A stretch of 28,057 nucleotides of DNA. It comes from JACOTK01 sp038256565 (GTDB lineage Bacteria; Actinomycetota; Acidimicrobiia; Acidimicrobiales; CADCSY01). Positions 8,639 to 16,166 of the stretch are shown piece after piece; positions within the stretch are counted from its first letter, which is position 1; every line of letters begins with the position of its first letter. A program made the translations under genes and the position numbers. The stretch spans positions 1-28,057 of the forward strand of contig JBBSKG010000019.1 of assembly GCA_038256565.1 (NCBI GenBank). Reading direction: 5' to 3'. Under the pieces are notes generated by a model, which saw only the letters and a list, made by a program, of their open reading frames with translations, was not told where the DNA came from and ran no database searches.

Positions 8639-9181
8639 ATGCGGTTAAGAAAGAAATTCGTCGCCCCGGCAGCGAAGTTAAAGCGGCCGGTAAAGGTATT
8701 GCTCGGCGCAGGCGTACTTGTCGGAGCGGGGCTCGCTGTCGTTTCTCAGGCAGGGGCGGACGATCCCGGCTTTCCAGCACCCGGCACGAGGATCGAGTTT
8801 GCCGTACCTCCGATTCCGAACGTCCCACGGACCTTTACGACATTAAAGTGTCCTTCGCCGGAGCCGGTGATCAGCGGCGTTTTCGAGATTAGCCCGAACG
8901 CGAGGGGGGCCGAATCGCCTCGACAGGCCGTGCATGAGAGTGTTCTGTTACGCAACCAGCTGCCGAGACTCCCTTTCGATCGCCTTGTGCCCGGCAAAGA
9001 AGGAAGCCGAGGACAGGCGTTCGCGATTCTTGACGGCTCGACGGAGTTCATCGTCTATGCCGAGCAACTAACCACCTTCCCCGATTCCGCCGCTGGCGCA
9101 CCCGCCGCTGGAATGCGGTCCTGGTTCGTGACTGGCTTGATCGCCTGTGCCGGTGTCACAGACGCTGGGGGTGCACGATGA
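8639..9181 (+). CDS. Exported protein of unknown function, first gene of the metzincin operon
   Basis: 180 residues from ATG 8639, which has a GGACGGGA stretch upstream; ATG 8615 would add eight residues. The N-terminus is very basic (MRLRKKF...KLKRPVK), followed by a hydrophobic, Gly/Val-rich segment and an AGA site near residue 40, which fits a signal peptide or signal anchor. The mature part is Pro-rich at its start (a PPIPNVP stretch) and has two cysteines and no motif I recognise. Its stop overlaps the next start as ATGA, so translation of the two is probably coupled. The metalloprotease and a lipoprotein follow at once. It may be a substrate, inhibitor or partner of the protease (inference). 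Confidence 0.6.
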   Translation: MRLRKKFVAPAAKLKRPVKVLLGAGVLVGAGLAVVSQAGADDPGFPAPGTRIEFAVPPIPNVPRTFTTLKCPSPEPVISGVFEISPNARGAESPRQAVHESVLLRNQLPRLPFDRLVPGKEGSRGQAFAILDGSTEFIVYAEQLTTFPDSAAGAPAAGMRSWFVTGLIACAGVTDAGGAR

Positions 9182-9885
9182 ACCCTCGGCGCTCGTCCCC
9201 GATAAGGGTGGCTCTTCTGGTGTGCGTGACGCTGTCATTAACTGCTATCCCCGCGTCGGCTCACCCAGAGGGCGTGTACTACCCACATCCGTGGAGGATG
9301 AATGCGCTCACTGGGCGCTTCGCAGTCAGTTGGCGGTTCACGCCTGAGTTTCCTGCCGATGCGGGGTTCCGAGCGAGGGTCCGCGAAGGTGCACAGCAGT
9401 GGAACAACGTTGGTGCCCGCCTAACGCTTAAAGAAGTGGCGGCAGCAGAAAGCAATTACGCGGGCAGGGGCTGTGGCAACCAGCTCCTTCAGGGTACGGA
9501 CCGCAACGGAATGCACTGGGAGGCGATCGATGGCCCAGGTGGGCACCTTGCTGTCACGTGGCTATGCTTCGGCACGATTGGCCTCAATACCAATCGCCTG
9601 TATAGCTTCGATATGGGATGGAACTCTGCGGAAAGTTGGCACATTCCTACCTCCGATCCGCCGTCGGGAACTATCGATGTTGGGAGCGCAGCGAGCCACG
9701 AGTTTGGTCACGTGACTGCCTGGGAGCCGCATTTCGACGACGTGGCTGGCGCTAATGGCTCGCTGTGCACGGTAGGTGACGTGAACCGCCACACGATGTG
9801 CGCGTACTACGAGCCCGGCACTCTGCGCATGCGGACGCTAGAGTCGCACGACATCGAGACGTTCGTGAACCGGTATGGGCGATAG
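9178..9885 (+). CDS. Secreted matrixin-like zinc metalloprotease with variant zinc motif
   Basis: 235 residues. Residues 1-28 are a signal peptide ending in ASA, so the enzyme is exported. The body matches the bacterial matrixin (peptidase M10-like) pattern: a central WNNVGA segment, a VGSAASHEFGH helix (His174, Glu175, His178), a Met-turn-like HTMCAYY (Met207), and the usual terminal layout of R-T-L-x-x-x-D-I and Y-G. Metzincins normally carry HExxHxxGxxH. Here the sequence is HEFGHVTAWEPH: the glycine is alanine and the next histidine (185) is one residue further away. It may be a divergent active enzyme or a binding protein that has lost activity. ATGA overlap upstream and a 6-base gap downstream place it in the middle of a three-gene operon. 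Counted base composition is higher than the surrounding core (41 and 35 G+C of 60 in two lines, against 31 in one RCC1 line). Confidence 0.75.
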   Translation: MNPRRSSPIRVALLVCVTLSLTAIPASAHPEGVYYPHPWRMNALTGRFAVSWRFTPEFPADAGFRARVREGAQQWNNVGARLTLKEVAAAESNYAGRGCGNQLLQGTDRNGMHWEAIDGPGGHLAVTWLCFGTIGLNTNRLYSFDMGWNSAESWHIPTSDPPSGTIDVGSAASHEFGHVTAWEPHFDDVAGANGSLCTVGDVNRHTMCAYYEPGTLRMRTLESHDIETFVNRYGR

Positions 9886-9891
9886 TCCTTT

Positions 9892-10440
9892 GTGGAGCAA
9901 CACTCCCCGCTAGTCGAGACGAAATCGAGAACAGGCGTCGCCTACTCGTTGCGGTGGCTATCTGTCGCCGTAGCGACCTTCATGTGTTTCAGCGGATGCC
10001 GCTCCGAGCAGACAACGCAACCTGTTGAGCCTCCTTGTCCCCGCGGTATCGTCCGAACGGCGTCTGTCGAATCGGGCGACACCATTCTCGCTGTCGCGGT
10101 CTGCGTGACTCCGAACATCGGCGCTGTAGGAACACCCGTGAGCTTTGTCGCGGAGACAGCCTTCCGAGATTCGGTGCGGCCTTCTCTCGCAGTTTGCGGC
10201 AGCAGTATGGAGTACGGAGATGAGGCGTTGATGGGCACGCCGGTTCCTCGATGTCAACCGTCCTGTTCAACCGATACGGTGACCAAAAAGAGTTCCGGCG
10301 CAATGTCACTCCGAATTCCCGATCACGTCTACAACACGGCGGGCCGGTACACCGCAACTTTGACCCTGACAGCTCGTAGCCTGTGCGAACAAACCCCCGC
10401 GCTGCTGGCGGTCGTGAAGATCCCGATTGAGATTGGGTAG
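9892..10440 (+). CDS. Lipoprotein with PKD/Ig-like fold, third gene of the metzincin operon
   Basis: 182 residues from a GTG start six bases after the protease stop. The N-terminal hydrophobic stretch ends in the lipobox-like FSGC (Cys36), followed by a Ser/Thr/Gln-rich tether, so it is predicted to be anchored to the outer face of the membrane. The mature domain has V-G-T-P-V-S-F near its start and AGRYTATLTLTA near its end, the edge strands typical of PKD/Ig-like beta-sandwich domains. Six further cysteines suggest disulfides. No catalytic motif is seen. It probably retains or presents partners at the cell surface, possibly the neighbouring protease (inference). Confidence 0.6.
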   Translation: MEQHSPLVETKSRTGVAYSLRWLSVAVATFMCFSGCRSEQTTQPVEPPCPRGIVRTASVESGDTILAVAVCVTPNIGAVGTPVSFVAETAFRDSVRPSLAVCGSSMEYGDEALMGTPVPRCQPSCSTDTVTKKSSGAMSLRIPDHVYNTAGRYTATLTLTARSLCEQTPALLAVVKIPIEIG

Positions 10441-10986
10441 GCACAGACAACTTCGGCGCTACCGCAATCGAGCCGTGGCCGATCGGGTTCGCCCGAGCTC
10501 AAGAGCGAAGTATCCCGACCCTCCCGGCGGCGGCGGGGCGAACGACCTCTTGTTCGCATTTGCTCAACACCCACTGCATCCTTTCGTTCCGTGGCCAGCT
10601 GGCGAACTCTTCAACACGATCGCCGTCATGGTGAAACAAGTGCCGACTCACTCTCCTCGAGCAACCGAACGAACGGCAGAGCGAAGATGCTCCCCGGAGG
10701 CTTGATTGAGGAGATAGCCACACCGCAAACTTTCCTTGCCAACATTGGGGAGTTGCGTTGACCGCACCAAGCGTCGGGTCGTCGAACGCGTGCGGGCGAT
10801 GCCGACCGAGGGCTTCGGAAGCGACCAAATATTGGGTTGTTAGGTGACCACTTTAACGATGGCACCCATGTGATCGTTTGCTGACTGCTCGTCATCGACG
10901 AGTTCGGCTGCCATGCTGAGCTCATGTCGATTGCCGACGAACTTTTGGAGTAGCGCCGCTTGCGCCGACAAGCTGGTGATTCCAGG
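10441..10986. other. Stretch with no supported gene
   Basis: Several open frames overlap here on both strands, none with a ribosome-binding site, recognisable motif or sensible neighbour. The plus frame at 10427 and the minus frames at 10499 and 10626 are Arg/Ser/Pro-rich, as expected of shadow frames in GC-rich DNA. A short plus-strand piece, MLPGGLIEEIATPQTFLANI (from about 10688), is protein-like but stops after 24 codons and may be the tail of a lost gene. Confidence 0.45.
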
Positions 10987-11118
10987 GTGACAGACAAGGG
11001 CCGTGAGTTGATTTTTCGCCTCACGCAAGGCGACCTCGTGGAGGAGTTCCAACGAGCGCTCGATGAGGTCTCTGATTCTGACCCGTTACTGTTGGGTCGC
11101 GACGAACTTGACGAATGA
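10987..11118 (+). CDS. Small acidic antitoxin-like protein
   Basis: 43 residues from GTG 10987 to TGA 11116-11118. It reads VTDKGRELIFRLTQGDLVEE... and ends in an acidic tail with SDPLLLGRDELDE. The next gene starts 15 bases later behind a GAGAGGGG ribosome-binding site. The size, acidity and position just upstream of a toxin-like gene fit a type II antitoxin. The same frame upstream (ATG 10924) gives MSIADELLE followed by an in-frame TAG, so the gene may have been longer and lost its N-terminal DNA-binding part. A minus-strand frame overlaps it and cannot be fully excluded. Confidence 0.4.
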   Translation: MTDKGRELIFRLTQGDLVEEFQRALDEVSDSDPLLLGRDELDE

Positions 11119-11133
11119 CAGAGAGGGGCGTGG

Positions 11134-11438
11134 ATGATCGTTGTCGATGAATACCTCGCGGCACGCGTGGTGTTTGGTGTATGGCCCGATGGGTTGCCCG
11201 ACGACGATGACATCGCGATGACCGCATCGCACCACTGGCGCTTGCTACAACGAATCCACAATCCAGCGAGTGGCCAGTTGTCGGCGGTCGTCTCGCAGTT
11301 CACCCGAAAGACCTGATGGCGATCCGCCACCCGCATCCTGATGTCCTTCATATTCTCGACCCTCGTCCTTTGCTCGACGACGCGACCGCGATCAACGCCC
11401 GGTACAACGCTGGTGGTCTGTTGCCTAACTCTATTTAG
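11134..11438 (+). pseudogene. Frameshifted and truncated VapC/PIN-like toxin
   Basis: The first frame begins at ATG 11134 behind GAGAGGGG (11121-11128): MIVVDEYLAARVVFGVWPDG, then SHHWRLLQRIHNPASGQLSA, and stops at about 11316. The protein-like sequence then continues in another frame: HPKDLMAIRHPHPDVLHILD, PRPLLDDATAINARYNAGGL, stopping at 11436-11438. A single-base insertion or two-base loss near 11280-11310 would explain the switch. The opening hydrophobic strand with early acidic residue resembles PIN-type toxins, and this whole pattern resembles uncharacterised actinobacterial toxin proteins I recall (unverified). PIN toxins usually run to about 130 residues, so the C-terminal third is missing. 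Its last codons are supplied by the 14-bp repeat array, suggesting a deletion or insertion junction. Confidence 0.5.
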
Positions 11439-11491
11439 CTAACCCTATTTTCTAAACCCTATTTAGTTGGTAACAACAACTAAATAGGGTT
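11427..11491. promoter_or_regulatory. 14-bp repeat array and 15-bp palindrome upstream of the efflux gene
   Basis: Three direct copies of AACYCTATTT start at 11427, 11441 and 11455, exactly 14 bases apart. The third copy is the left arm of a perfect 15-bp inverted repeat (11455-11469 with 11477-11491) around a 7-base spacer. The inner half-sites TAGTTG...CAACTA are typical of TetR- or MarR-type operators. The array ends 36 bases before the efflux transporter start, so a repressor sensing transported compounds is likely. No regulator gene is adjacent in this window. Confidence 0.65.
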
Positions 11492-11527
11492 AGGCTTGCC
11501 TTTCCCACGATGGAAGGAAATCGTCTC

Positions 11528-13189
11528 ATGACCGACCCGGCGTCAGCTCCTGTGATGGGTGCTGAAATCACCGCGGATAGGCCTCAGCTTTCACATCGCC
11601 AGATTCAGATTGTGTTTGTTGGGCTCATGTTGGGCATGTTACTGGCTGCACTCGACCAGACGATCGTATCGACAGCGCTTCCCACGATCATTGGTGAGTT
11701 AGGCGATCAAGACAAGCTCCCGTGGGTAATCACCTCGTACTTGTTGGCATCGACCGTGTCGACGCCTCTGTGGGGAAAGATCAGCGATCTATTTGGCCGT
11801 AAACACCTGTTTCAAACAGCGATCGTGGTGTTCATGGTCGGGTCAATGCTCATTGGCCTTTCGCAAAACATGGTCATGCTTATTGCCTTTAGGGCACTGC
11901 AGGGGCTCGGTGCAGGTGGGCTTATGGCACTAGCCCAGGCGATCATCGCCGACCTTGTCGCCCCTCGTGAACGTGGGCGCTATCAGGGCTACATAGGCTC
12001 AGTTTTTGCATTCTCCAGCGTGGTCGGTCCAGTCGCTGGAGGATTCTTCGTAGATAACCTTTCGTGGCGTTGGGCTTTCTACATAAACATTCCGGTCGGA
12101 ATCATTGCCTTGGTTGTGACTAGCTCGGTGCTTCGTCTTCCAGTGCGGCGAGTGGAACACAAGATTGACTTTCTGGGGGCAGCGTTACTTGTTGGCAGCG
12201 TTAGCTCATTACTCATTGCCGCCGAGTGGGGTGGGCGTGATTATGACTGGGGTTCGTCCATGATCCTTGGGTTATTAGCAGTGAGCGCTATTGGGGCAAC
12301 TCTGTTCATTTTTCAGGAACGACGAGCTTCCGAGCCCATTTTGCCCTTACGACTTTTTGCTAATCAGCGCGTGTCATTAGCTTGTGGTGCCTTGTTTGTG
12401 GTGGGTTTGGCCATGTTTGGGGCCATTGTCTTTTTGCCGCAATACCTCCAGATCGTGGCGGGGGCCAGCCCTACAACATCAGGCATGTACATGTTGCCGC
12501 TTATGTCGGGATTGATGCTCACAATGGTCACTTCAGGTCGACTTATTACAAAGACGGGTCGCTATAAGCGCTTCCCCGTAATGGGAATGGTTTTGGTGAC
12601 AATCGGCATGTACATGTTGTCGTTCCTCGATGTGGGGACGGGTGGTGTTTATAGATCAATCTCGATGTTTGTGCTTGGCGCTGGCATAGGAATGGTCATG
12701 CAAGTACTCGTGCTCGTCGTGCAAAACAGCGTTGAAATTCGCGACCTTGGGGTTGCAACCGCAACGGCAACATTCTCACGTTCGATGGGCGGAGCAATGG
12801 GCGTGGCGCTCTTTGGCGCAATTATGAGCAACCGACGTGAATTCCACATTCCTCGGTTGCTAGCAGAGGCTGGAGTTGGTGGTCCCGGTGAAGCCGGAGG
12901 TGGAGCCCTTAGTGGTTTGTTGGGAAGTCCGAAACAGATTCAAGGCCTACCAGCACCCGTGCGTGACGCGATTCTTGAGGGCTTTGCCCGGTCTCTTCAT
13001 GTCGTGTTCTTGTCTGCGATTCCTATTGCATTGTTTGGTTTGGTAATTGTCTTGTTTATTAAAGAATCTGAATTGCGCTCAGGTGCCGCCCCTGCAGGTG
13101 TTGATGGCCAAGGTGACAAGGTGGATTCAGATGATGGTTCATCTGAAGTTAATAAGACAGACATCCCAGTTGAGACAGTAAAGTCTTAA
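11528..13189 (+). CDS. DHA2-family MFS multidrug efflux transporter (EmrB/QacA type)
   Basis: 553 residues from ATG 11528, chosen because GGAAGGAAA (11512-11520) sits at correct spacing; the ATG at 11510 has no ribosome-binding site. It is an integral membrane drug:H+ antiporter. Seen: LDQTIVSTALPTIIGELG in the first membrane helix (motif D1 of 14-helix DHA2 transporters, about residue 42), GKISDLFGRKHLF (motif A), ALQGLGAGGLMALAQAIIAD, and VVGPVAGGFFVDNLSWRWAF (motif C region), with hydrophobic segments throughout to about residue 510. The C-terminal tail is hydrophilic and acidic. The upstream repeat/palindrome array probably regulates it. The pgsA start follows only six bases after its stop, so the two may be co-transcribed. 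The substrate cannot be told from sequence. Confidence 0.9.
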   Translation: MTDPASAPVMGAEITADRPQLSHRQIQIVFVGLMLGMLLAALDQTIVSTALPTIIGELGDQDKLPWVITSYLLASTVSTPLWGKISDLFGRKHLFQTAIVVFMVGSMLIGLSQNMVMLIAFRALQGLGAGGLMALAQAIIADLVAPRERGRYQGYIGSVFAFSSVVGPVAGGFFVDNLSWRWAFYINIPVGIIALVVTSSVLRLPVRRVEHKIDFLGAALLVGSVSSLLIAAEWGGRDYDWGSSMILGLLAVSAIGATLFIFQERRASEPILPLRLFANQRVSLACGALFVVGLAMFGAIVFLPQYLQIVAGASPTTSGMYMLPLMSGLMLTMVTSGRLITKTGRYKRFPVMGMVLVTIGMYMLSFLDVGTGGVYRSISMFVLGAGIGMVMQVLVLVVQNSVEIRDLGVATATATFSRSMGGAMGVALFGAIMSNRREFHIPRLLAEAGVGGPGEAGGGALSGLLGSPKQIQGLPAPVRDAILEGFARSLHVVFLSAIPIALFGLVIVLFIKESELRSGAAPAGVDGQGDKVDSDDGSSEVNKTDIPVETVKS

Positions 13190-13195
13190 ATATAT

Positions 13196-13780
13196 ATGGC
13201 TGCAACGTCTACAGGGAGTGAGTTGGTGACGACCTTATTTGGTCCCTCGGCACTTGCGACTCCTGCGAATGCGGTCACCTTGTTGCGTGTATTGGTGACA
13301 CCGATCTTGCTGGTTTGGATTTTGGCAGGAGGAGCATCGTGGCCAGCATTTGGCCTTTGGGTCGCGTTGGCATCAACTGATGGAGTTGATGGCTATATCG
13401 CTCGTCGACATGGCACGACCAGATCAGGTGCATTTCTAGACCCTTTGGCGGATAAGTTTCTAGTGCTGGGCGCGTTGGTTGCCTTGGTATCGATTGAGCG
13501 TTTCTCGTGGGTACCCGTAGCTCTCATTGCCTTTCGCGAGGTGTCTATGAGTGCATATCGCAGCCACCTCTCGCGCCGCGGCATTTCGTTGCCAGCTCGG
13601 TGGTCTGCAAAGGTGAAGACCGTTATTCAGGTGATAGCGGTTGCAGGTGCCTTGCTGCCTCCCGTGACCGACCAGAAACCCGATGTTTCTATGGTTGTCT
13701 TGTGGGTTGCAGTTGCATTTACCGTTGTCACTGGGGTGCAGTATTTACGTGACGGCTGGAAACCGCTTCATGCGATGTGA
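13196..13780 (+). CDS. pgsA: CDP-alcohol phosphatidyltransferase, phosphatidylglycerophosphate synthase
   Basis: 194 residues. It joins CDP-diacylglycerol and glycerol-3-phosphate to make phosphatidylglycerophosphate, the first step to phosphatidylglycerol and cardiolipin, in the membrane. The full CDP-alcohol motif D-x2-DG-x2-AR-x8-G-x3-D-x3-D is present, beginning DGVDGYIARR and ending GAFLDPLAD. Several hydrophobic segments follow. The start is uncertain: ATG 13196 has no ribosome-binding site, while GTG 13226 has AGGGAG eight bases upstream, which would give 184 residues beginning just before the ANAVTLLRVL helix. The pgsA-cinA overlap is a common actinobacterial arrangement. A different CDP-alcohol substrate cannot be excluded from sequence. 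Confidence 0.85.
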   Translation: MAATSTGSELVTTLFGPSALATPANAVTLLRVLVTPILLVWILAGGASWPAFGLWVALASTDGVDGYIARRHGTTRSGAFLDPLADKFLVLGALVALVSIERFSWVPVALIAFREVSMSAYRSHLSRRGISLPARWSAKVKTVIQVIAVAGALLPPVTDQKPDVSMVVLWVAVAFTVVTGVQYLRDGWKPLHAM

Positions 13781-15044
13781 GGTCATTGCCGTAGGCACCG
13801 AGTTACTTCTAGGCCAAATTGTTGATACCAACTCGTCATGGATCGGCGAACGTCTTGCTGCACATGGCATTGACTCACACTTTCAGACCAAGGTGGGCGA
13901 CAATCTCGACCGCATCGTCGCAGCGTTTCGTATTGCCCTTGAGCGCAGCGATGCAGTGGTTGTTTGCGGCGGGCTCGGGCCCACTCATGACGACATCACG
14001 CGTCTCGCCTTGGCGCAGGTCATGGGAGTCGAACTCGTTCGAGATGAGGCAGTGCTTGATCGCATTCGATCGATGTTCGAGTCCCGGGGCCGTACAATGC
14101 CGCCGAGCAATGCCGTGCAGGCCGACGTGCCGGTGGGGGCGACGATTATCGAACAGCGACGAGGTACTGCTCCCGGGCTGATCGGGTCCGTCGCTGAGGG
14201 AAAAGTCATATATGTCGTGCCGGGAGTTCCTCACGAGATGATTGAGATGATGGAACGGGTGGTGCTCGACGACCTTGTCATGCGTTCGGGCCAACGAGCG
14301 GTCATTGCTAGTCGAGTACTTCGCACGTGGGGTGAGTCAGAATCAGCCCTGGCTGATCTGTTGGCTCCTCATATCGCAACACTCGATGACTCAGGTGTTG
14401 ATAATCCAACGCCTGATGACTTAGGTGCTAGACCCACACTTGCATTTTTGGCTAGCGGTATTGAGGGAATAAAAGTTCGTATTACAGCTAAGGGCCCAGA
14501 CAGAGAAGCGGTTGATGCAATGCTCGATACTGAAGAGGTTGAGCTTCGATCACTTCTTGGCCAGCTGGTATTTGGTGTCGACGATCAAACCATGGAATAT
14601 GCCGTGGGCTCATTGCTTGTTGAGCGTGGCCTAACCGTTGGTCTCGCTGAGTCAATGACTGGCGGACTAGTTGCCATGCGCATGACAGCGGTTCCAAATG
14701 CCAGTGCATGGTTTAGGGGTGGCCTTGTTTCTTACGCTAGTGAAACCAAGTTTGATCTTCTTGATGTGCCGGTAGGTCCGGTGGTTTCTGCATCAAGTGC
14801 AGCCGATATGGCCAGTGGCGCACGCAAGCTCTTGAGTGCCGACGTTGGTCTTTCTGTTACCGGAGTTGCTGGGCCGAACGAACAAGATGGTCAACCCGTC
14901 GGCACGGTCTGGCTTGGCTGTGACGTTTCTGGCAATGTGCACACACATCTGTTGCAGGCCTCAAACATGGGCGGGCGTGAACAGATTCGCCAACTTGCCG
15001 CCATTTCGCTGAGCGATTTCCTCCGCCGCATTCTGAGCGAGTAG
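13770..15044 (+). CDS. cinA: CinA: nicotinamide-nucleotide amidohydrolase / COG1058 domain
   Basis: 424 residues from ATG 13770, overlapping the pgsA end by 11 bases. This start puts the family's MRCEVIAVGTELLLGQIVDT opening at the N-terminus; frames beginning further upstream are out-of-frame pgsA sequence. The N-terminal domain (about 1-170) carries GTELLLG, VCGGLGPTHDD and VPGVPHEM, as in the COG1058/molybdopterin-binding-like pyrophosphatase fold. The C-terminal domain (about 265-424) is the PncC-type NMN deamidase with AESMTGG (Ser295, predicted nucleophile; the usual motif is AESCTGG) and SVTGVAGPN. Family members act in pyridine nucleotide recycling. In Streptococcus cinA is competence-linked, but nothing here indicates that role. 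The gene ends 20 bases before the convergent mscR. Confidence 0.92.
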   Translation: MRCEVIAVGTELLLGQIVDTNSSWIGERLAAHGIDSHFQTKVGDNLDRIVAAFRIALERSDAVVVCGGLGPTHDDITRLALAQVMGVELVRDEAVLDRIRSMFESRGRTMPPSNAVQADVPVGATIIEQRRGTAPGLIGSVAEGKVIYVVPGVPHEMIEMMERVVLDDLVMRSGQRAVIASRVLRTWGESESALADLLAPHIATLDDSGVDNPTPDDLGARPTLAFLASGIEGIKVRITAKGPDREAVDAMLDTEEVELRSLLGQLVFGVDDQTMEYAVGSLLVERGLTVGLAESMTGGLVAMRMTAVPNASAWFRGGLVSYASETKFDLLDVPVGPVVSASSAADMASGARKLLSADVGLSVTGVAGPNEQDGQPVGTVWLGCDVSGNVHTHLLQASNMGGREQIRQLAAISLSDFLRRILSE

Positions 15045-15064
15045 ACCAGTTAGAAGACGACCAG

Positions 15065-16153
15065 CTAGAAGACCACGACTGAGCGCAGCACTTCTCCTCG
15101 CTCCATCTTGGCAAAGGCATCTTCAATATCACCGATCGCAATGGTCTCGCTTACAAACTTGTCGAGCGGGAAGCGGCCCTGCATGTAGAGGTCGATCAAG
15201 AGGGGGAAGTCGCGACTTGGCAGGCAATCCCCATACCAGCTCGGCTTGAGTGCCCCACCTCGTCCGAAAAACTCGATCATAGGTATGGCAGGCAAGGCCA
15301 TGTCCGGAGTTGGCACGCCAACTTGCACAACGGTTCCAGCAAGATCACGAGCGAAGAAAGCTTGTTCAAGAACAGATGGGTTGCCAACCGCCTCAACGCA
15401 AATATCGGCACCAAACCCACTGGTCAGCTCGCGAACTCGTTCAACGACTGGTTCGCTACGAGCGTTTACTGTGTGCGTTGCTCCGAACTCAGTTGCCCAA
15501 GAAAGCTTCTGAGGGTCAAGGTCGATGGCGATAATCGTTGTTGCGCCTGCCAACTTTGCGGCCGCTATGGCTGCATTGCCAACGCCACCACAACCAAACA
15601 CAGCAATTGAATCGCCTCGTTGCACTTCGCCCGTATGTGTTGCTGCACCGAAACCCGCCATTACGCCACAACCCAACAAACTTGCAGCAGCAGGATCAGC
15701 GGCTGGGTTGACCTTGGTGCATTGACCCGCGGCCACCAAAGTCTTCTCAGCAAACGCCCCAATGCCAAGAGCAGGGGAGAGGTGGGTCCCATCAAGAAGT
15801 GTCATCTTCTGCGTAGCGTTGAGTGTCGAAAAGCAGTACCAAGGCTTGCCCCGCAAGCACGATCGACATGTGCCACAGACTGCACGCCAATTGAGCACTA
15901 CGAAGTCGCCAGGCTTAATTCCAGTAACGCCTTCGCCAATTGACTCGACAATTCCAGCGGCTTCATGGCCAAGCAGAAACGGAAAGTTGTCGTTTATTCC
16001 ACCTTCTCGGTAGTGCAGGTCGGTGTGGCATACCCCGCATGCCTGAACCCTTACAAGCGCTTCACCTGGTCCAGGGTCAGGAACCACGATCGTTTCGACC
16101 GTGACGGGCTTACCCTTTCCCATTGCGATTACGCCTTGTACTTCTTGAGCCAT
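15065..16153 (-). CDS. mscR: S-(hydroxymethyl)mycothiol dehydrogenase (formaldehyde detoxification)
   Basis: 362 residues, zinc-dependent medium-chain dehydrogenase. It oxidises the formaldehyde-mycothiol adduct to S-formylmycothiol with NAD+. Seen: catalytic zinc ligands Cys39 (ACGVCHTD), His63-Glu64 (LGHEAAG) and Cys162 (LLGCGVMAG). The structural zinc lobe has Cys93, 96, 99 and 107. The Rossmann loop is GCGGVG (187-192) with Asp211 at the end of the second strand for NAD. The stretches YREGGIND, LNWRAVCG and SSWYGDCLP-like (here PSWYGDCLP) are characteristic of the actinobacterial mycothiol enzymes rather than ordinary alcohol dehydrogenases. ATG 16153 has GGGAAG upstream. It lies 13 bases behind the acyl-CoA ligase gene, so the two probably form an operon. 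It implies that the host makes mycothiol. Confidence 0.85.
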   Translation of the reverse strand: MAQEVQGVIAMGKGKPVTVETIVVPDPGPGEALVRVQACGVCHTDLHYREGGINDNFPFLLGHEAAGIVESIGEGVTGIKPGDFVVLNWRAVCGTCRSCLRGKPWYCFSTLNATQKMTLLDGTHLSPALGIGAFAEKTLVAAGQCTKVNPAADPAAASLLGCGVMAGFGAATHTGEVQRGDSIAVFGCGGVGNAAIAAAKLAGATTIIAIDLDPQKLSWATEFGATHTVNARSEPVVERVRELTSGFGADICVEAVGNPSVLEQAFFARDLAGTVVQVGVPTPDMALPAIPMIEFFGRGGALKPSWYGDCLPSRDFPLLIDLYMQGRFPLDKFVSETIAIGDIEDAFAKMERGEVLRSVVVF

Positions 16154-16166
16154 AAAACTTCCCTGC

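Noticed and set aside
10427..10705. 92-codon plus-strand open frame after the lipoprotein gene
   Set aside because: Arg/Pro-rich start, no ribosome-binding site and no recognisable domain; it probably arises from GC-rich non-coding DNA.
10840..11052. 70-codon minus-strand frame (TTG start) with balanced composition
   Set aside because: It looks protein-like but has only a TTG start and no recognisable motif, and overlaps the antitoxin candidate. I kept the plus-strand reading because a toxin-like gene with a good ribosome-binding site follows it. Comparative data could reverse this.
10626..11351. 241-codon minus-strand open frame
   Set aside because: Its Ser/Arg-rich composition is typical of antisense frames, and it lies opposite the better supported toxin-antitoxin remnant with its ribosome-binding site.
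13683..13769. Longer cinA with 29 extra N-terminal residues
   Set aside because: The extra residues are the pgsA sequence read out of frame; family alignment begins at ATG 13770.
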